From NCBI GenBank assembly GCA_039621445.1, contig CP154956.1, positions 77,930,474 to 77,994,473 on the forward strand: DNA of 64,000 nucleotides, written 5' to 3'. This DNA comes from Euglena gracilis. Its lineage: Eukaryota > Euglenida > Euglenophyceae > Euglenales. The notes under the pieces were generated by a model that ran no database searches, was not told where the DNA came from, and saw nothing but the letters and a program-made list of their open reading frames with translations. The stretch's first letter is position 1. Every line of letters starts with the position of its first letter. Made by a program: the position numbers and the translations under genes. Shown here in pieces: positions 21,215 through 32,542 of this stretch.

Positions 21215-23038
21215 CTACTCAGGCCTTTTGGGGGGGACCCCCCCCCTCGGGGCTGGTTCCTTGGCAGACCTCTTCTGGCGTTCCTCTCTGGCCTTTCTGA
21301 CCCACTCGCACTGGCGGTAGTCGTGTACAAACTCCCGCCCGGCAGCTTTGCACGTGAAACACTCTGATTGCCGATTCCAGTAGCAAGTTTTTGGGTCATG
21401 GTCACTCCTCCAATTCCCTTTTCGACACGTGGGGCCCCCACCAGGTCCAGAATCCCCCCCTTGGTCTGATCTCCTCGGGGATGGGGATTTCTTCCCAAAT
21501 CCCTTGCCCTTCCTTTTGGTGGGGGATTTGCTCTCAGGTCTCTGTTCCCAAGGTGCTTGCACCACGACTGCTTTGGTCTCCAACGGTTTGGGGTTCGACC
21601 TTGCGTCCCCCGGATGGGTCTCCAAACCAAATGACCGGCGGGTGATTTCCAACTCCTCGTCCGTCCGAAGACGGGCAGCCACAAATTCAAAAATGTCATC
21701 ACTCGACAATTCATACTCGTGTCGAGTGAAGTTCACCCTGGCCCCATCCATGGTTGCCCCGTGCCACGCCAAGAGCTTTTCCCGCCAAGCCTCAGTGGGA
21801 GTCTCGATCACGTATCCTGACGAACATTCGTGCACCGGTGGCAGTGATTCCCCAAGGTGGGCCTGAATTTCTGCCAAAACGGCTGGCCCGTTCACCCGCG
21901 TTGGAAACGTGACCCTGATCCACGGACGGCTAATCCGCCGTCTTGCGCTCTCCCGAATGAGATCTTCCTGGAGTGAAGGCGACATTTGTGTGAACAACAT
22001 TTTTCGCTCCTCACCGGCGCTACGTTCCGGAACTTCCTCCCTTGATAATTTGAATTCCGCCTTGTACCTGCGCCAGTCTTGTAAGGTCGCCCCCCCCTTG
22101 GGTTCTGTCCTGCTCAACCTCACGCTCTCCCAACTCTGCCTGTGCTGCTTCAGGGAATCAATTCCAAATTCCCTCCGGAGTTCTTGGCGGAAACCCGCCT
22201 ACGTGAGACCCGCATCCTGCTTCATGCGCAATCTCAACTTTGCCTGAGTTGCCTCATCGAGGCAACTTTTGAACTCCTGCAACAACACGAAGTCTGATGG
22301 GGGAAGGGGAGAAGTCTCGGCAACAACCCGCTCGAGCTCCTCCCATTCCCCCTCAAACTTGGCAAAATCTTTGGCCAACCCTGAAAACCGCGGACGCGGC
22401 ATCCGCCGCCACACGTCTGAATTGATGGGATGAGTCTGAAAAAACGGGAATTGGCTCGCTGGGGCTGCCCCCGTCACACCCACCCGTGCCGTACGTCCAG
22501 GGTCATCATGCTGGCTGCATTGATTTGCATGGGATCCCACAAAACTGGAATTTTCAGCGTAATTTCCGGGGGGTGCACCACCAGACCAACCACAGAATCC
22601 TCGACCCCCAGCACCTGGAAGAACGAGTTTGGGTCGGGCGATCTCACTCTCTCCGTCCGAAGCATGGCTTCCAATCACAGAGGGAGGGGGCAACAACCTC
22701 CTACCCCCTCGTGAAAACTCCCGGCCCACTGGGGGGACAGAATTCACGGTTGGCAGATCCCTGTGCAGAATCCCCACAGACGCTGTCTGCCCCAAAGCAA
22801 TCTCCCTTTCCTGTCGGAATCTCTGGGCCATTTCATCCACATAGCCCTGAGTTCGCAAGTCCACAGCTTGGCGAGCTGCCTCCCCAGGATCCGCCTCCCC
22901 AACCCCCAGGGGAGTCGGTTCCCTCACTGCCCCTCCTGGGGAGATCGACTCAACGATCCTCTCCACTGGACTTGGCTGGGCAAATCCCCTTTGGGTCCCG
23001 AGTGGGGGCTCGCCCCCAAACCCCACCGGCTGCATCAC
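21215..23038 (-). CDS. Gypsy-2 gag, capsid and nucleocapsid part
   Basis: Capsid-like sequence starts with MPRPRFSGLAKDFAKFEGEW, the common opening of gypsy-type gag, and continues through a WRRYKAEFKLS region. The C-terminus is basic and has a Cys/His cluster (CYWNRQSECFTC, then HDYRQC) suitable for nucleic-acid binding. The frame is interrupted by TAG at 22,199-22,201, and the terminating TAG at 21,215 is followed by a further open stretch in the same frame towards the protease. Confidence 0.8.
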
Positions 23039-23047
23039 TGGGGGCGG

Positions 23048-24454
23048 CTAACGAATCGCAGGCACACCGCTCGCTTGACCCTGCAGGCTGGGCTGGGCGG
23101 TGACGGGGGTCCTCGTCTCCCCAATTGTCATCATTCCGCCCACGTTTCCGCACCTCCCAGCTCCTGCGACAGGGACTGAAGGAAGGCGGCTTTGCAGATG
23201 CGCCTCGACTTGGGCATGCACATCCCGTAACCACCCTTCCACTCGCTCCCAAATCTGCCCACTTTCCACGGCAAGCAGATTTTGCAGAATTTCTTTCTGC
23301 CCATCTACTGCTGGCTGTGTGTGCACCCACCCCTGCAGCTGCTGAATCTCGGATCTGATTTCGACCAACGCTGGAGTCAATCCCCCCTGGTCCTCCCCCC
23401 CCCTCGGCCGAGACCGCACCCACTCTTCCAAAGCCTGCACTCGCTTTTCCACTGTGCTGCTGAGTCTGCTCTGGTCCTCCCTCAGCTCAGCACAAATCGA
23501 ACTGACCTGCTGAAATTGTGCGGAAAATCTGGCAAACATGGCTTCCTTTTCTGCCTCAAATTCTGCCCGCATTTGGCCTTCAGCCAAACGGTGCCCCTAC
23601 AAAACAGCAGCAATTCTCCTTTCATGCCCATCCTCACTCGCTGCCAATTCTGCCTGATGCTGTGCGCATACACTGGCCAATTGCTGCGCAAAATCGGCGC
23701 GCTGGCTGCCCACCCCCTGTAGTTTGCCATCGATTTCACTGCGGATCCTAGCAATTTCAGAAATAACGTTGTTTCGCAAATTGTGAATCTGATTGCCCAA
23801 TCCGTCGCTGGCAGGACGTAAAAATTGCAACCCCTGCCCCGTTTGCCCCTCCACTGCCTGCATCGCCAACAATCCCTGAGACACCTCCAAGGAGTGGTTG
23901 GCTTGCGCCTCTGCCTGTTGCCATAAAGCCTCCACAGATTGCCCCACCATATGCAAAAATGGCATCATGGCCCCCACTTGATCTTGCATGGTCCCACAAT
24001 TCTGCTCTAATTGCAAGATCCTGGGGCCGATGATTTGCACCGCCCCCCTTGCCACCATCACAGCAGCTCTGGCTGCCGCTGCATGGGTTATCCATTCAAT
24101 GCCTGACCCTGTCCAAGACCCGTCCCATTCGGGGGGATCTCGTGGGTTTCCCATTCCCCCCACAGGTCCACAGGACTGGGTCACCGACACTGAATTACTG
24201 GGCACAACCAACACACCGCCAGGGGGGGGTTGGGTCTCCTCATCGACATCCACTGGGTCCCCCCTACTGGCAGTGATCATACCTATGCTTTTCACCGGGT
24301 TCCAGCCAAAAAAACCGACTGGGACTGCTGGATCGTCATCAAATCCGAAGAGAAATTGCAGCCGGATCACTGCCAATTCAGCGGGATCTGGCTCCCAGTC
24401 ATCATCATAACCATGGGCATTCATCACTGCAATTTCTGGGGTCCTCTGACCCAA
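23048..24454 (-). CDS. Gypsy-2 gag, coiled-coil N-terminal region
   Basis: This is the same reading frame as the capsid part, separated from it and internally by TAG codons at 23,048 and 23,597. It encodes acidic then heptad-like helical sequence (for example FEAEKEAMFARFSAQFQQ), likely a coiled coil for gag assembly. No enzyme motif is present. The change from the preceding repeat-rich frame occurs near 24,450. Confidence 0.65.
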
Positions 24455-25607
24455 AAACGATGGGCTGGGCTGGCTTCATGATGGGCTGGGCTGGCACTTG
24501 CATAATGGGCTGGGCTGGCTCCATGATGGGCTGGGCTGGCTCCATGATGGGCTGGGCTGGCTCTTGCATCATGGGCTGGGCTGGCCCCATGATGGGCTGG
24601 GCTGGCTCTCGCATCATGGGCTGGGCTGGCCCCATGATAGGCTGGGCTGGCTCTCGCATCATGGGCTTGGCTGGCTCCATGATGGGCTGGGCTGGCTCTT
24701 GCATCATTGACTGGGCTGGCCCCTGCATCGTGGGCTGGGTTGGCTCCATGATGGGCTGGGCTGGCTCTTGCATATTGGGCTGGGCTGGCTCCATGATGGG
24801 CTGGGCTGGCTCTTGCATCATGGGCTGGGCTGGCTCTTGCATCCTTGACTGGGCTGGCCCCATGATGGGCCGGGCTGGCTGGGCTGGCTGGGCTGGCCCT
24901 TGCATAATGGGCTGGGCTGGTTCTTGCATCATTGACTGGGCTGGCCCCTGCATCATGGGCTGGGTTGGCTCCATGATGGGCTGGGCTGGCTCTTGCATCA
25001 TGAGCTGGGCTGGCTGCATGATGTGCTGGGCTGGCTCGGCTGGCTCTTGCATCATGGGCTGGGCTGGCTCTTGCATCATTGACTGGGCTGGCCCCATGAT
25101 GGGCTGGGGTGGCTGGGCTGGCTGGGCTGGCCCTTGCATGATGGGCTGGGCTGGCCCGTGCACAATTGGCTGGGGCACTGCAATTTCTGGGCTTCTCTGA
25201 CCCAAAAACTGCTGGCCGGTTGACTGGGCTGGTCCTGCGTTTGGCTGGTGCTGGGCTGGCCCCTGCAGAATTGGCTGGGGCTGGGCTGACTCCTGCGCAT
25301 CTGGCTGAGCTCTCCTTGCTGCAGCTGGCTGGAGTTGGGCTGGCCCCCCGACTGCTGGCTGGGGCTGGGCTGCCCCCCCGACTGCTGGCTGTGGCTGGGC
25401 TGGCCCTGTGTTTGGCTGGTGCTGGGCTGGCCCCCCGACTGCTGGCTGGGGCTGGGCTGGCTCTGCGTTTGCCAATGCAATTCCCAATTTTATTTGCAAA
25501 CGGGCTTCAACTCCCAAACTGTCATGGGCAAAAACTTGTTGACTAATTTCTGCTGGCTGTGGCTGGCACTGAGCTGGCGTTGGGCTGGGCTGTGCAATTC
25601 GAATCAT
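24405..25607 (-). CDS. Gypsy-2 gag N-terminal Pro/Gln/Met repeat region
   Basis: From a Met at 25,607 the frame encodes about 130 residues of QPQPAVGG-like repeats, then about 240 residues of AQPIMEPAQPMMQE-like repeats. I know no function for it; such disordered repeats may support gag condensation. It is the gag start or a separate leader ORF. The end at 24,405 is after the frame change and is probably not natural. Confidence 0.6.
   Translation of the reverse strand: MIRIAQPSPTPAQCQPQPAEISQQVFAHDSLGVEARLQIKLGIALANAEPAQPQPAVGGPAQHQPNTGPAQPQPAVGGAAQPQPAVGGPAQLQPAAARRAQPDAQESAQPQPILQGPAQHQPNAGPAQSTGQQFLGQRSPEIAVPQPIVHGPAQPIMQGPAQPAQPPQPIMGPAQSMMQEPAQPMMQEPAEPAQHIMQPAQLMMQEPAQPIMEPTQPMMQGPAQSMMQEPAQPIMQGPAQPAQPARPIMGPAQSRMQEPAQPMMQEPAQPIMEPAQPNMQEPAQPIMEPTQPTMQGPAQSMMQEPAQPIMEPAKPMMREPAQPIMGPAQPMMREPAQPIMGPAQPMMQEPAQPIMEPAQPIMEPAQPIMQVPAQPIMKPAQPIVFGSEDPRNCSDECPWL
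24465..25180. repeat. Minisatellite encoding PAQPMMQE-type repeats
   Basis: Units of about 30-33 bases, built from GGGCTGGGCTGGCTCCATGA and variants with CTTGCATCAT, repeat more than 20 times. They lie within the gag frame and unit lengths are multiples of three, so the frame is preserved. Confidence 0.9.
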
Positions 25608-25649
25608 AAATTGCGACTCAGCCCCCCTAATTTCCAGACCCCCTGGGAC

Positions 25650-26069
25650 TCAAAATTGTTGAACACCAGCATCACACCTTGCCACTTCGTCGTCTTGCTT
25701 GCTGGGCTTCTGGTCCCGTCGGCCTTCCTCGTTCAATTGATAATCTTTCGGTCCGCTGCCAATTGAACTTGTGGCCTCCAGGCCAGGGCCTCGGTCCTCG
25801 AGGCCCTCTCGCAGCACCTGAGGTATAGACGCCTTCAAAAAACTGGGATTCTTTTCAGATTGGTTGGGGGGCAACAGAAAACTTTCATGGTGACCCAGAA
25901 TGTTGTGATCAGCAAAAAGCACCTGGGGTTCCGTCTGGAAACCCCCTTGGATCTCCCTGAATTGTAATGTCGGCGACGTTACAAACCAACACCACCCAGC
26001 TGCTGTCTTCAAACCAATGATGACAATCATCACCAAAAAAATCCAACCCACAACCGCAACCAGTTCCAT
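25650..26069 (-). CDS. Small ORF with an N-terminal membrane segment in the gypsy-2 leader
   Basis: The 139-residue ORF starts MELVAVVGWIFLVMIVIIGL, a convincing single transmembrane or signal-anchor segment, followed by a polar tail. It lies between the primer-binding site and gag, ends in TGA and shares gag's frame. I do not recognise it. It may be an accessory protein, or chance in the leader; no counterpart is seen in gypsy-1 or gypsy-3. Confidence 0.35.
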   Translation of the reverse strand: MELVAVVGWIFLVMIVIIGLKTAAGWCWFVTSPTLQFREIQGGFQTEPQVLFADHNILGHHESFLLPPNQSEKNPSFLKASIPQVLREGLEDRGPGLEATSSIGSGPKDYQLNEEGRRDQKPSKQDDEVARCDAGVQQF

Positions 26070-26252
26070 AATTGTTGGTGTCTGAAAATTTGCCTCTGCG
26101 AAACTCAGGGCAAAAAAAACTTACACAGACAAACTCATTCACTGACAATCCAACCAAAAAACTGATTGCAGCCTTCGCCCCTCTGATTACCATGTTTACG
26201 CTGGGAAACATGGATTTTGAAATTGCTGAAAAACACAAAACAGCAGCCGCAG

Positions 26253-26309
26253 CACAAACCTCTGCGACCATGTGAACGGACATGTTCAAATCACAAACCT
26301 CTGCGACCA
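26253..26309 (-). promoter_or_regulatory. Gypsy-2 primer-binding site, duplicated
   Basis: The minus-strand TGGTCGCAGAGGTTTGTG immediately follows the presumed 5' LTR (26,270-26,253) and matches the site in gypsy-3. The same 18 bases recur 39 bp away at 26,292-26,309, so one copy lies inside the presumed LTR edge. Confidence 0.65.
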
Positions 26310-27611
26310 CGTTCACGCGGGACGCCCACCCCGTGTCCGCCCCCGCGGGGGGGAACCCGGGATGGGCCTCCGGCTGCGTAGGATCTTTATTCCCCACCTC
26401 AGCTTCAGGGGATCCAATACAGACTCGAATCCCTTCGGGCTCCATGCATACCCCCCCCTTGCGTATCCCCAAACATACCTGGGTCACTTCTGGGTAAAAC
26501 CAGGGTGGGCTCAGGTCCCTGATTCCTACCCAACCCCCTTGTCAGGTCCAGGGGGGGAAAGAACTCCCCGCTATCTGGACTCCTTCCCAACCCCACACCA
26601 TTCCTCCCGGATGAAACATTTCAATACTGTTTCTGGATGAATCCAAGGTCTATGTTGGGAAAACAAAACCCAAACAAACAGGCAAAACAACCTGACTTCG
26701 CAACCAACAAAACAAAGGTGATGGAGGTTCACGAGTGACCGTTCAGCCGACGAATGTTACCGCAGTTTCAACTTCTGACAATGTCTTTGATTGAATTCCT
26801 TGACTTCTTTCAATGATGTTTCATAGTCCAAGAATCTTGACGACTTACATCTTTGAGAAAACTTGGGAAACTGGGAAACCCACTGTGGAAAGTGGAACGT
26901 GAAAAACAAATGTGCAGAACGCGGGCAACTCAATGAGACTATGCGCCATACCAAACCCCACCTCCCAATACTGCCCACTGCCCTTTTCACACTTATGCAT
27001 GTGCTGGCTGGGTTATTGGAGGGTTACTGATTAGGCATGGCCACAGATTAGGATAGGAGCCTATGCCAAGGCACTCCCTACCTTTGGCGTCATTCCCTCC
27101 TCTCTTCCTGCGCCCTGTCACTCAGGTCCCACACTCTGGAAAATGACTCTGGCCATTATTCCGTATGTGAGAACCCAACTTTCATCCCGGAAGAAAAATA
27201 CAAAGTGCAAAGATATTTCTCCCCTATCATTCCAGGTCACAGGCCAGTTTAACCAACCACAGGGTCACACACTGGCTCGCACAAGCTTGCAAACAAACGG
27301 TCATTCACCTTTCGGGGGGCGCAGGGGCTATGTGAGGTCATAGCTACTCCTCGCACACACACTCCCCCCCCCTTTTCAGCGCTCAGACAGACCTTGAATT
27401 CCCCCCCCGTGGGGATGCCAAGAGGCACATTTCTTCCGCCTCGGCAGGAGGCACCCAAGGACCTGCCCCCCCCCCCAAACCTGGAGGGGCAAGACAATTT
27501 CTCCTCACTCTTCACATTGTTCGCGGGATGAGTGGACTTACCACGGGAAGCCTCACCCCCCCCTTCAGCGGAGTGGGTGTTCTTCCCGCAGGTTTCCCGG
27601 ACCCTCCAACA
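26271..27611 (-). repeat. Putative gypsy-2 5' LTR
   Basis: The segment is bounded by TGTGAACG next to the primer-binding site and CCAACA next to the DIRS-B2 terminus. No second copy exists in the window because the 3' end of the element is missing, so length (1.34 kb) and identity are provisional. No convincing ORF of its own is seen. Confidence 0.4.
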
Positions 27612-27854
27612 ACCTCGGGCTCCGCACTTTGCCATTGTGAGGCCATGCCTTGCTCGCCGGCGGTTTACTGTGTGATTGGTCCCGCTTAGTGCTTTTTTCG
27701 CCGGAGTTGGCTGAATCCTAACTTGCCCTTCGACACCAAGCAGAAAGGAAAATTCAACATCGATTCAGTATCCAGAAGAACGCGAACCAGAGGAATATCA
27801 ATTGAGAATTCAATTATCAATTTTCAATTTTGACTTCAACGCGCATGAAAGGCA

Positions 27855-28290
27855 TTGGAGAAGAAATTAGGATTGCATGGCCACGGACGTCCTGGAGCAG
27901 TGGCCGCAGAAGCTGGAGAATTTGGAGACGTTGGTGACCAGCAGGGTGGACCCACAGTAGCCACCAAGAAGCTAGGAAGCTGCTGGAGAAATCCCCCGAG
28001 GGACCCACAGTGGCCCTCTGCCAAAAATGAGGGGAAAAGGAACCTACAGAGGCCCTTTCAGTAAACCCAGCCCCAGGAGGAAAAGGGACCCACAGTGGTC
28101 CTTTTGGAGGGAGGGGCAGAAACCCCTCCAACATTTATTTCTCAATTCCCAAATATTCAATCAAGGGGGGGACCCACAGATGCCCCCCTGTGGTATGTCA
28201 ACCAACCACATCAACATGGGGAACACCAGATAGTCCAAACAGGTGCATTAAGCCCCATGGTATGCCTTCCAACAACAAGATCCTCCAGAG
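27855..28290 (+). pseudogene. DIRS-B2 gag-like remnant
   Basis: Short Pro/Gly/Lys-rich frames correspond to those inverted at 13,780-14,165. The frame runs into the AG microsatellite, which produces artificial Glu/Arg repeats. The call is by position and composition only. Confidence 0.4.
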
Positions 28291-28297
28291 AGGTGGG

Positions 28298-28495
<198 letters not shown>

Positions 28496-28555
28496 GTGCA
28501 TTCACATCCCCCCAGAAAAAAATTATTTTTCCAAGGGCCCAAGCCCTAGGGGACC

Positions 28556-29100
28556 TTGGGGTGCAATGTCCAACACCCCCAGCCCAGGCCCCCAAAATCA
28601 TCTTATCCAGGAAATAAATTCCATGGAGGAAATATGGGGAGACAATGTCCACTGGACAACATGGGGGGACTTTATGCAAACCCCCCCTGGTCTGTAATTC
28701 AAAAATTTCTCCCCAGATTAAGAATGTTTCCACACGCCAAAGTTCTGATGGTCACCGCCTACTGGGATTCAGCCACATGGTGGCCCCAGTTAATAAAAAT
28801 GAAAGTATCAGGGACCCCCTGCCTTAAAATCACCCCTTACAAGGGTATGTTCATCAATTTTAGGGGGGAAAAAATGCCACCCCCCAGGTGGCCCCTGCTT
28901 TGCATGATTTGCTCAGGCAAATTCTGGAGGGGAAACAAGTACAAAATTCAACCTTTAACAATTTACTAGGCTGAAACCCCAGTTTAAAGCGTTATCAAAG
29001 CGCTTTTACGCCTGTATGGGTAATTTTGGACAAAATGGCGGTCCCCCCCCCGAAGCCACCACTGACCAAGTGGTTGACGCGTTAATTCAACTGTTTCAAT
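28556..29100 (+). CDS. DIRS-B2 Dam-like domain and link to recombinase
   Basis: The frame contains GGLYANPPWSVIQKFLPRLR with the NPPW motif and TAYWDSATWWPQL, as in DIRS-B1. It breaks after IPFRGEK-like sequence at the G/A runs near 28,862-28,873 and again at a C9 run (29,043-29,051), where DIRS-B1 has 10 and stays open. The upstream part of the Dam domain (the DxF block) is missing, apparently lost with RNase H. Confidence 0.75.
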
Positions 29101-29119
29101 TTTCAAAGGCCCAAGTGCT

Positions 29120-29815
29120 GTGCTATTGATCCCTGGCTTTGGAGGCCTGAGGTTCCATGCCGCGTTGGCACCTTATAAAACGCTTTGGAACCAAAATTTG
29201 GAGAAATGTGGTACATTCTGGGATCCCCTCCCAATCCTCCTGGGGCTGGCACAGTCCCTCCTGCCCTCTGATATATGTGCATTGCGTACACAACTCATTT
29301 TCTGTTCACGAATCCTCTGCTTATACAGAAGTTCAGATTTGGCACAGGTCCAAAGAACCACCAGTGTGTTGGGGGCGGCACCCTACATCAAAATTAAACG
29401 TAAAGGTCAAAACCTCCACAAGTGGGAGCGAGTTGTCTCAATTCCCCAGTGCCCCCAAATCAGGCCCTTTCATTTGATGATGTCATATGTGGCAGCAACA
29501 CGTTACGTTATGAAAGCTGAGGCCCACCTTTGAATGACGTGAAAACACACCTACAAAGACAGTAAGGCAGATACGAGTGCTTCGATCACCAAACATTTTT
29601 TGACCAAACAGGGGTAGCCACCAATGTTTGGGGACCCCACTCCACCAGAGGGGCAGGGGTTGGTTTGCTCAAAAAATTGGGCCTTTCTGCCCAACAAGTT
29701 TGTGAACTTGGTCAAAGGAAGGGAGTGGAGGCTTTCACAGCCAACTATCAAAGACATGGTGCCCAAGGTGCTTTGGAAGGTGCCCTGGCCCCCCTTTTTT
29801 CAGTGCACAATCTGG
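29120..29815 (+). CDS. DIRS-B2 tyrosine recombinase
   Basis: The N-terminal half (29,120-29,533) includes LYRSSDLAQVQR with the first catalytic Arg and continues without inversion into the RPFHLMMSYVAAT block. An indel near 29,525 shifts the frame; the C-terminal half carries HSTRGAGVG and the Tyr in ANYQRHGAQ (29,665-29,815). This copy shows the ancestral order that is broken in DIRS-B1. Confidence 0.85.
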
Positions 29816-29844
29816 CCTCACAATGGCAAAGTGCGGAGCCCGAG

Positions 29845-30222
29845 GTGTCTCGTACTCCCTCGAGGCAAGCCGAAAATGGAGGAAGGGACACCGAAGACGA
29901 AGCACAAAGACATTGTGAGCACGACCCCCCCCACCCATATACGAAAATTTGCCTTCAACCGCCCTCGGTAAGAAGATATGGGCCAGGGGGGAGGAGGGGG
30001 GGGGGAAACCCCCAGGGAAAAAGACAGCGCCATGGTCGCCACGTCGGAGACAATGCAGCCAACTCCGGCGAGGCGGCACTAAGCGGGACCGCCTCACCCA
30101 GCGCAGCGAACAATCACACAACAAATTGCCCGCGAGCAAGGCATGGCCTCACAATGTCTTTGTGCTTCGCCCCCGGTGTCCCTTCCTCCCTTTTCGGCTT
30201 GCCTCGAGGGAGTACGAGACTT
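29845..30222. repeat. DIRS-B2 inverted terminal arms
   Basis: Arms at about 29,845-29,917 and 30,149-30,222 are reverse complements, with a loop that includes CAACTCCGGC (30,060-30,069). After the second arm DIRS-A3 recombinase sequence resumes at the same point as in region 15.4 kb. Confidence 0.75.
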
Positions 30223-30802
30223 GCCGTTGGTGGTGTCCACCCCCCCCCTCCTGCAACATTTCTTTGGTGAGGGAATTCACTCTGTCTGATGTCAAAGGTC
30301 CCATCCAAAGACCATAACAAATTATTTCTGTTTCCAACAGTGTGGGCTCTCCAAATACTCTTTCAATAAATGCCAGGGGCTTATGAGTGGGCAGTCTGGC
30401 AGATTAAAAATCTCCTCCCACCTCGGGCACTGCAAACCTTTCCTTTGCAAAAAAATGAACACACTTTCCCCCACTAAACTGATTTTTCGCTGGGTTCTGG
30501 CTAGATCCACCCCCCTGTGGAGGGCCAACAGCCTCCAACAAATGATGAGTCTGTTTCTGAGCTCTTTCAATAACTTTGCAGATATGGTTTTTTAATCTCT
30601 GATGATGTGCTCTAGAACTTAAGTGGGGTTCCAAAAATGGGCATACCTGCAGACATTGGCGTTCCATTTTCTTTTCAATGGAGCCAAAAGAGAGGAAAAC
30701 CTCAATAAACCATACCCTGTAACCTAGTAAAAATGCTGCTGCATATGTATTTCTTGCAGTGTTGAGGCTGTGAACTTCCAGATCCAGGATGGCTTCAGCC
30801 AT
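30223..30802 (-). pseudogene. DIRS-A3 tyrosine recombinase remnant
   Basis: It is nearly identical to the DIRS-A2 copy: MAEAILDLEVHSLNTARN and HRGVDLARTQRKISLVGE survive, but the frame shifts several times, including at a 9-base C run near 30,240. The C-terminal catalytic end is cut off by DIRS-B2. Confidence 0.75.
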
Positions 30803-30875
30803 CCTGCGGACCGTTCAGTCCTGCGGGGGCACCCCTTTGTGCAACAATAGGCCCACCAGAGTCCTGAAGGCTGAG

Positions 30876-31613
30876 TCATATCTTTTTATGTTGCCCAGAT
30901 TTTTTATGCATGTGTCGATAGTGGACATCAAAACTTTCTGGGATTGTAATGTTTGCCTGACACAATGAATCAGGCCGAATTCCACCTTGGGGGGGGGGGG
31001 GGCATCTCCTCCCCCAGCAGTTGGTGAAAAGAGGGAGGCCCCTTAAATCTGCCTTCAGGCGTTCACCCGCAAAACCCCTTGTTGGGGGTATCGACAAATG
31101 ACCTTGGGATATTTTTTTTGTTGCTGTGGGTGAAAAACATGTCAACCTCTGGGGGTATGTCTCTTTTGAAAAGCTGCAGAAAGTGTTGGAAAATGTGTAG
31201 ATTTTTGGTTTAATCCCCTGGGTCTTTTTTGCTCCCTGGTCAGGGAGTCTGCCAATTGTTCCTGGGTGTGACCTCAAACCACCTCCAAATTGATTTGCCT
31301 TTCTTGACAATGGTACAGAAGTGGTTTTAAGATGGAACTTAGGTAGAGATTTTTTCCTTCCATTTTGTTATTTTGTTACAGCTACCTGGCTATCCACGTG
31401 AAGGACAATTGTTTGTTTTGGTCTGGACAAAGCTTTTACTGTTTCCACTGAAGCTCTCAACTCTTTTTGATTGATATGAAGGACATGAAGGTCCCTGCAG
31501 AAATCCAGCACCTTTTGACCTGAATGTCTGTCCAGCCCCCCCCCCCCATTGCCAGGTGCTGCTGTCTGAGAATAGTTCCTGAGAGGCTTGGGATTGAAAC
31601 GCCCTGTCCACAC
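30876..31613 (-). pseudogene. DIRS-A3 RNase H and Dam-like remnant
   Basis: RNase H (31,613-31,368) includes IVLHVDSQVAV and ends early at a stop. The Dam-like region (31,310-30,876) keeps only part of the domain; the NPPW stretch seen in DIRS-A1 is deleted. RT joins RNase H across a run of 12 C (31,536-31,547). Confidence 0.7.
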
Positions 31614-31631
31614 CTGGCTGTAAAAATTATT

Positions 31632-32052
31632 TCAATTCCAGAATTTTGATCTTTGGCCCCCTGGTGAATAATCAGGGTGTGGTCTCAACCCCATTTGGTG
31701 TGCAGATCCACCATTTTGCAAAGTTGTTCTGTCAGAATCCTGAGAAATGGCATTAAAACTAAATAGCTTCTGACTTTCCCCACAATAGAACTGAGTTTTC
31801 TGCGACTCATTTTTTGTGCTTTCAGCACCTATCCCAACTCCTTTCTTAGGGATTTTCATTTTCCTGAGGGATCTTCAGTTGGCCCTTTTTCAAGTTGATC
31901 CACTGTCCCAAATGCTTTGTTTCCTGTGTTGGTTCCAGACAGGATTTGGGGAGGTTTAATCTGAAACCTGCGAGTAAGAGATCTTCTTTCAGTTCTGCCA
32001 AATGCTGGGTTGCTGTCTTTTTGCTGGGAGCTAACGGCAAAATGTCGTCCAG
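31632..32052 (-). pseudogene. DIRS-A3 RT C-terminal half
   Basis: Begins directly after the gypsy-3 insertion, downstream of the YLDD codons, with LAPSKKTATQHLAELKEDLL, and continues through the thumb region with frame breaks. Sequence follows DIRS-A1 RT closely. Confidence 0.8.
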
Positions 32053-32528
32053 TGTTGTAACCGTGGTGCCCGCCCTGGAGTTTCCATTCCCTCGGGGCCG
32101 GCACCCCGTTGCGTAGGATCTTTTACCCTGCCCAGAGTGTTTTCAATTCCCCTCGCGGCTTGTTTTAAAAATTGCATTTTCTTTTGTTTGGTGGGTCTTT
32201 TTGGTGAAAACAGGTGAGTTGGGTGGCTCACACCTTTCCTTTGATAAAAAATCCACAAGACCACAGCACAATACAAGCAATTCAGCAATTCCAAAACCAG
32301 CACCAATGTAACGAACCACGAACTGTCCAGGGGTAAGAATGATAATTGCCACCAAGATAATTCAATTCTTGAACTTGAAACAGACAAAAACAGTGACAGA
32401 GCCCTGTGCAGACAAATGGGGTCAGCTGCTAATAATTCCTAATAAGATTTGCCTAATCCTAGCTGCAGAGTCATCAGGCTGGGCAGTTAGGTTAAGTTGT
32501 TTTGGGCACTCAGCACCCCTGACTCACA
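32053..32528 (-). repeat. Gypsy-3 3' LTR
   Basis: Plus-strand ends are TGTTGTAACC and GACTCACA. It matches 42,897-43,373 with about seven differences (roughly 98.5% identity by eye). Confidence 0.95.
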
Positions 32529-32542
32529 CTCCCCTTCCCGAA
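32529..32542 (-). promoter_or_regulatory. Gypsy-3 polypurine tract
   Basis: On the minus strand CGGGAAGGGGAG lies immediately upstream of the 3' LTR, the expected priming site for plus-strand DNA synthesis. Confidence 0.75.

Larger units (their letters stand above)
17127..27611 (-). mobile_element. Gypsy-2, Ty3/gypsy element with two methyltransferase domains, 3'-truncated
   Basis: On the minus strand the order is putative 5' LTR (27,611-26,271), primer-binding site, small membrane ORF, gag, protease, C5-MTase, Dam-like domain, RT, RNase H. The element stops after RNase H at 17,127 with no integrase or 3' LTR and joins DIRS-A2 sequence. The RT/RNase H lineage and primer-binding site match the other two gypsy elements. 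The LTR extent is inferred from TG/CA ends only. Confidence 0.8.

Noticed and set aside
24460-25200. Plus-strand Trp/Gly/Met repeat ORF of 246 codons
   Set aside because: It is the reverse of the gag minisatellite; gag orientation is fixed by the neighbouring capsid, protease and RT on the minus strand.
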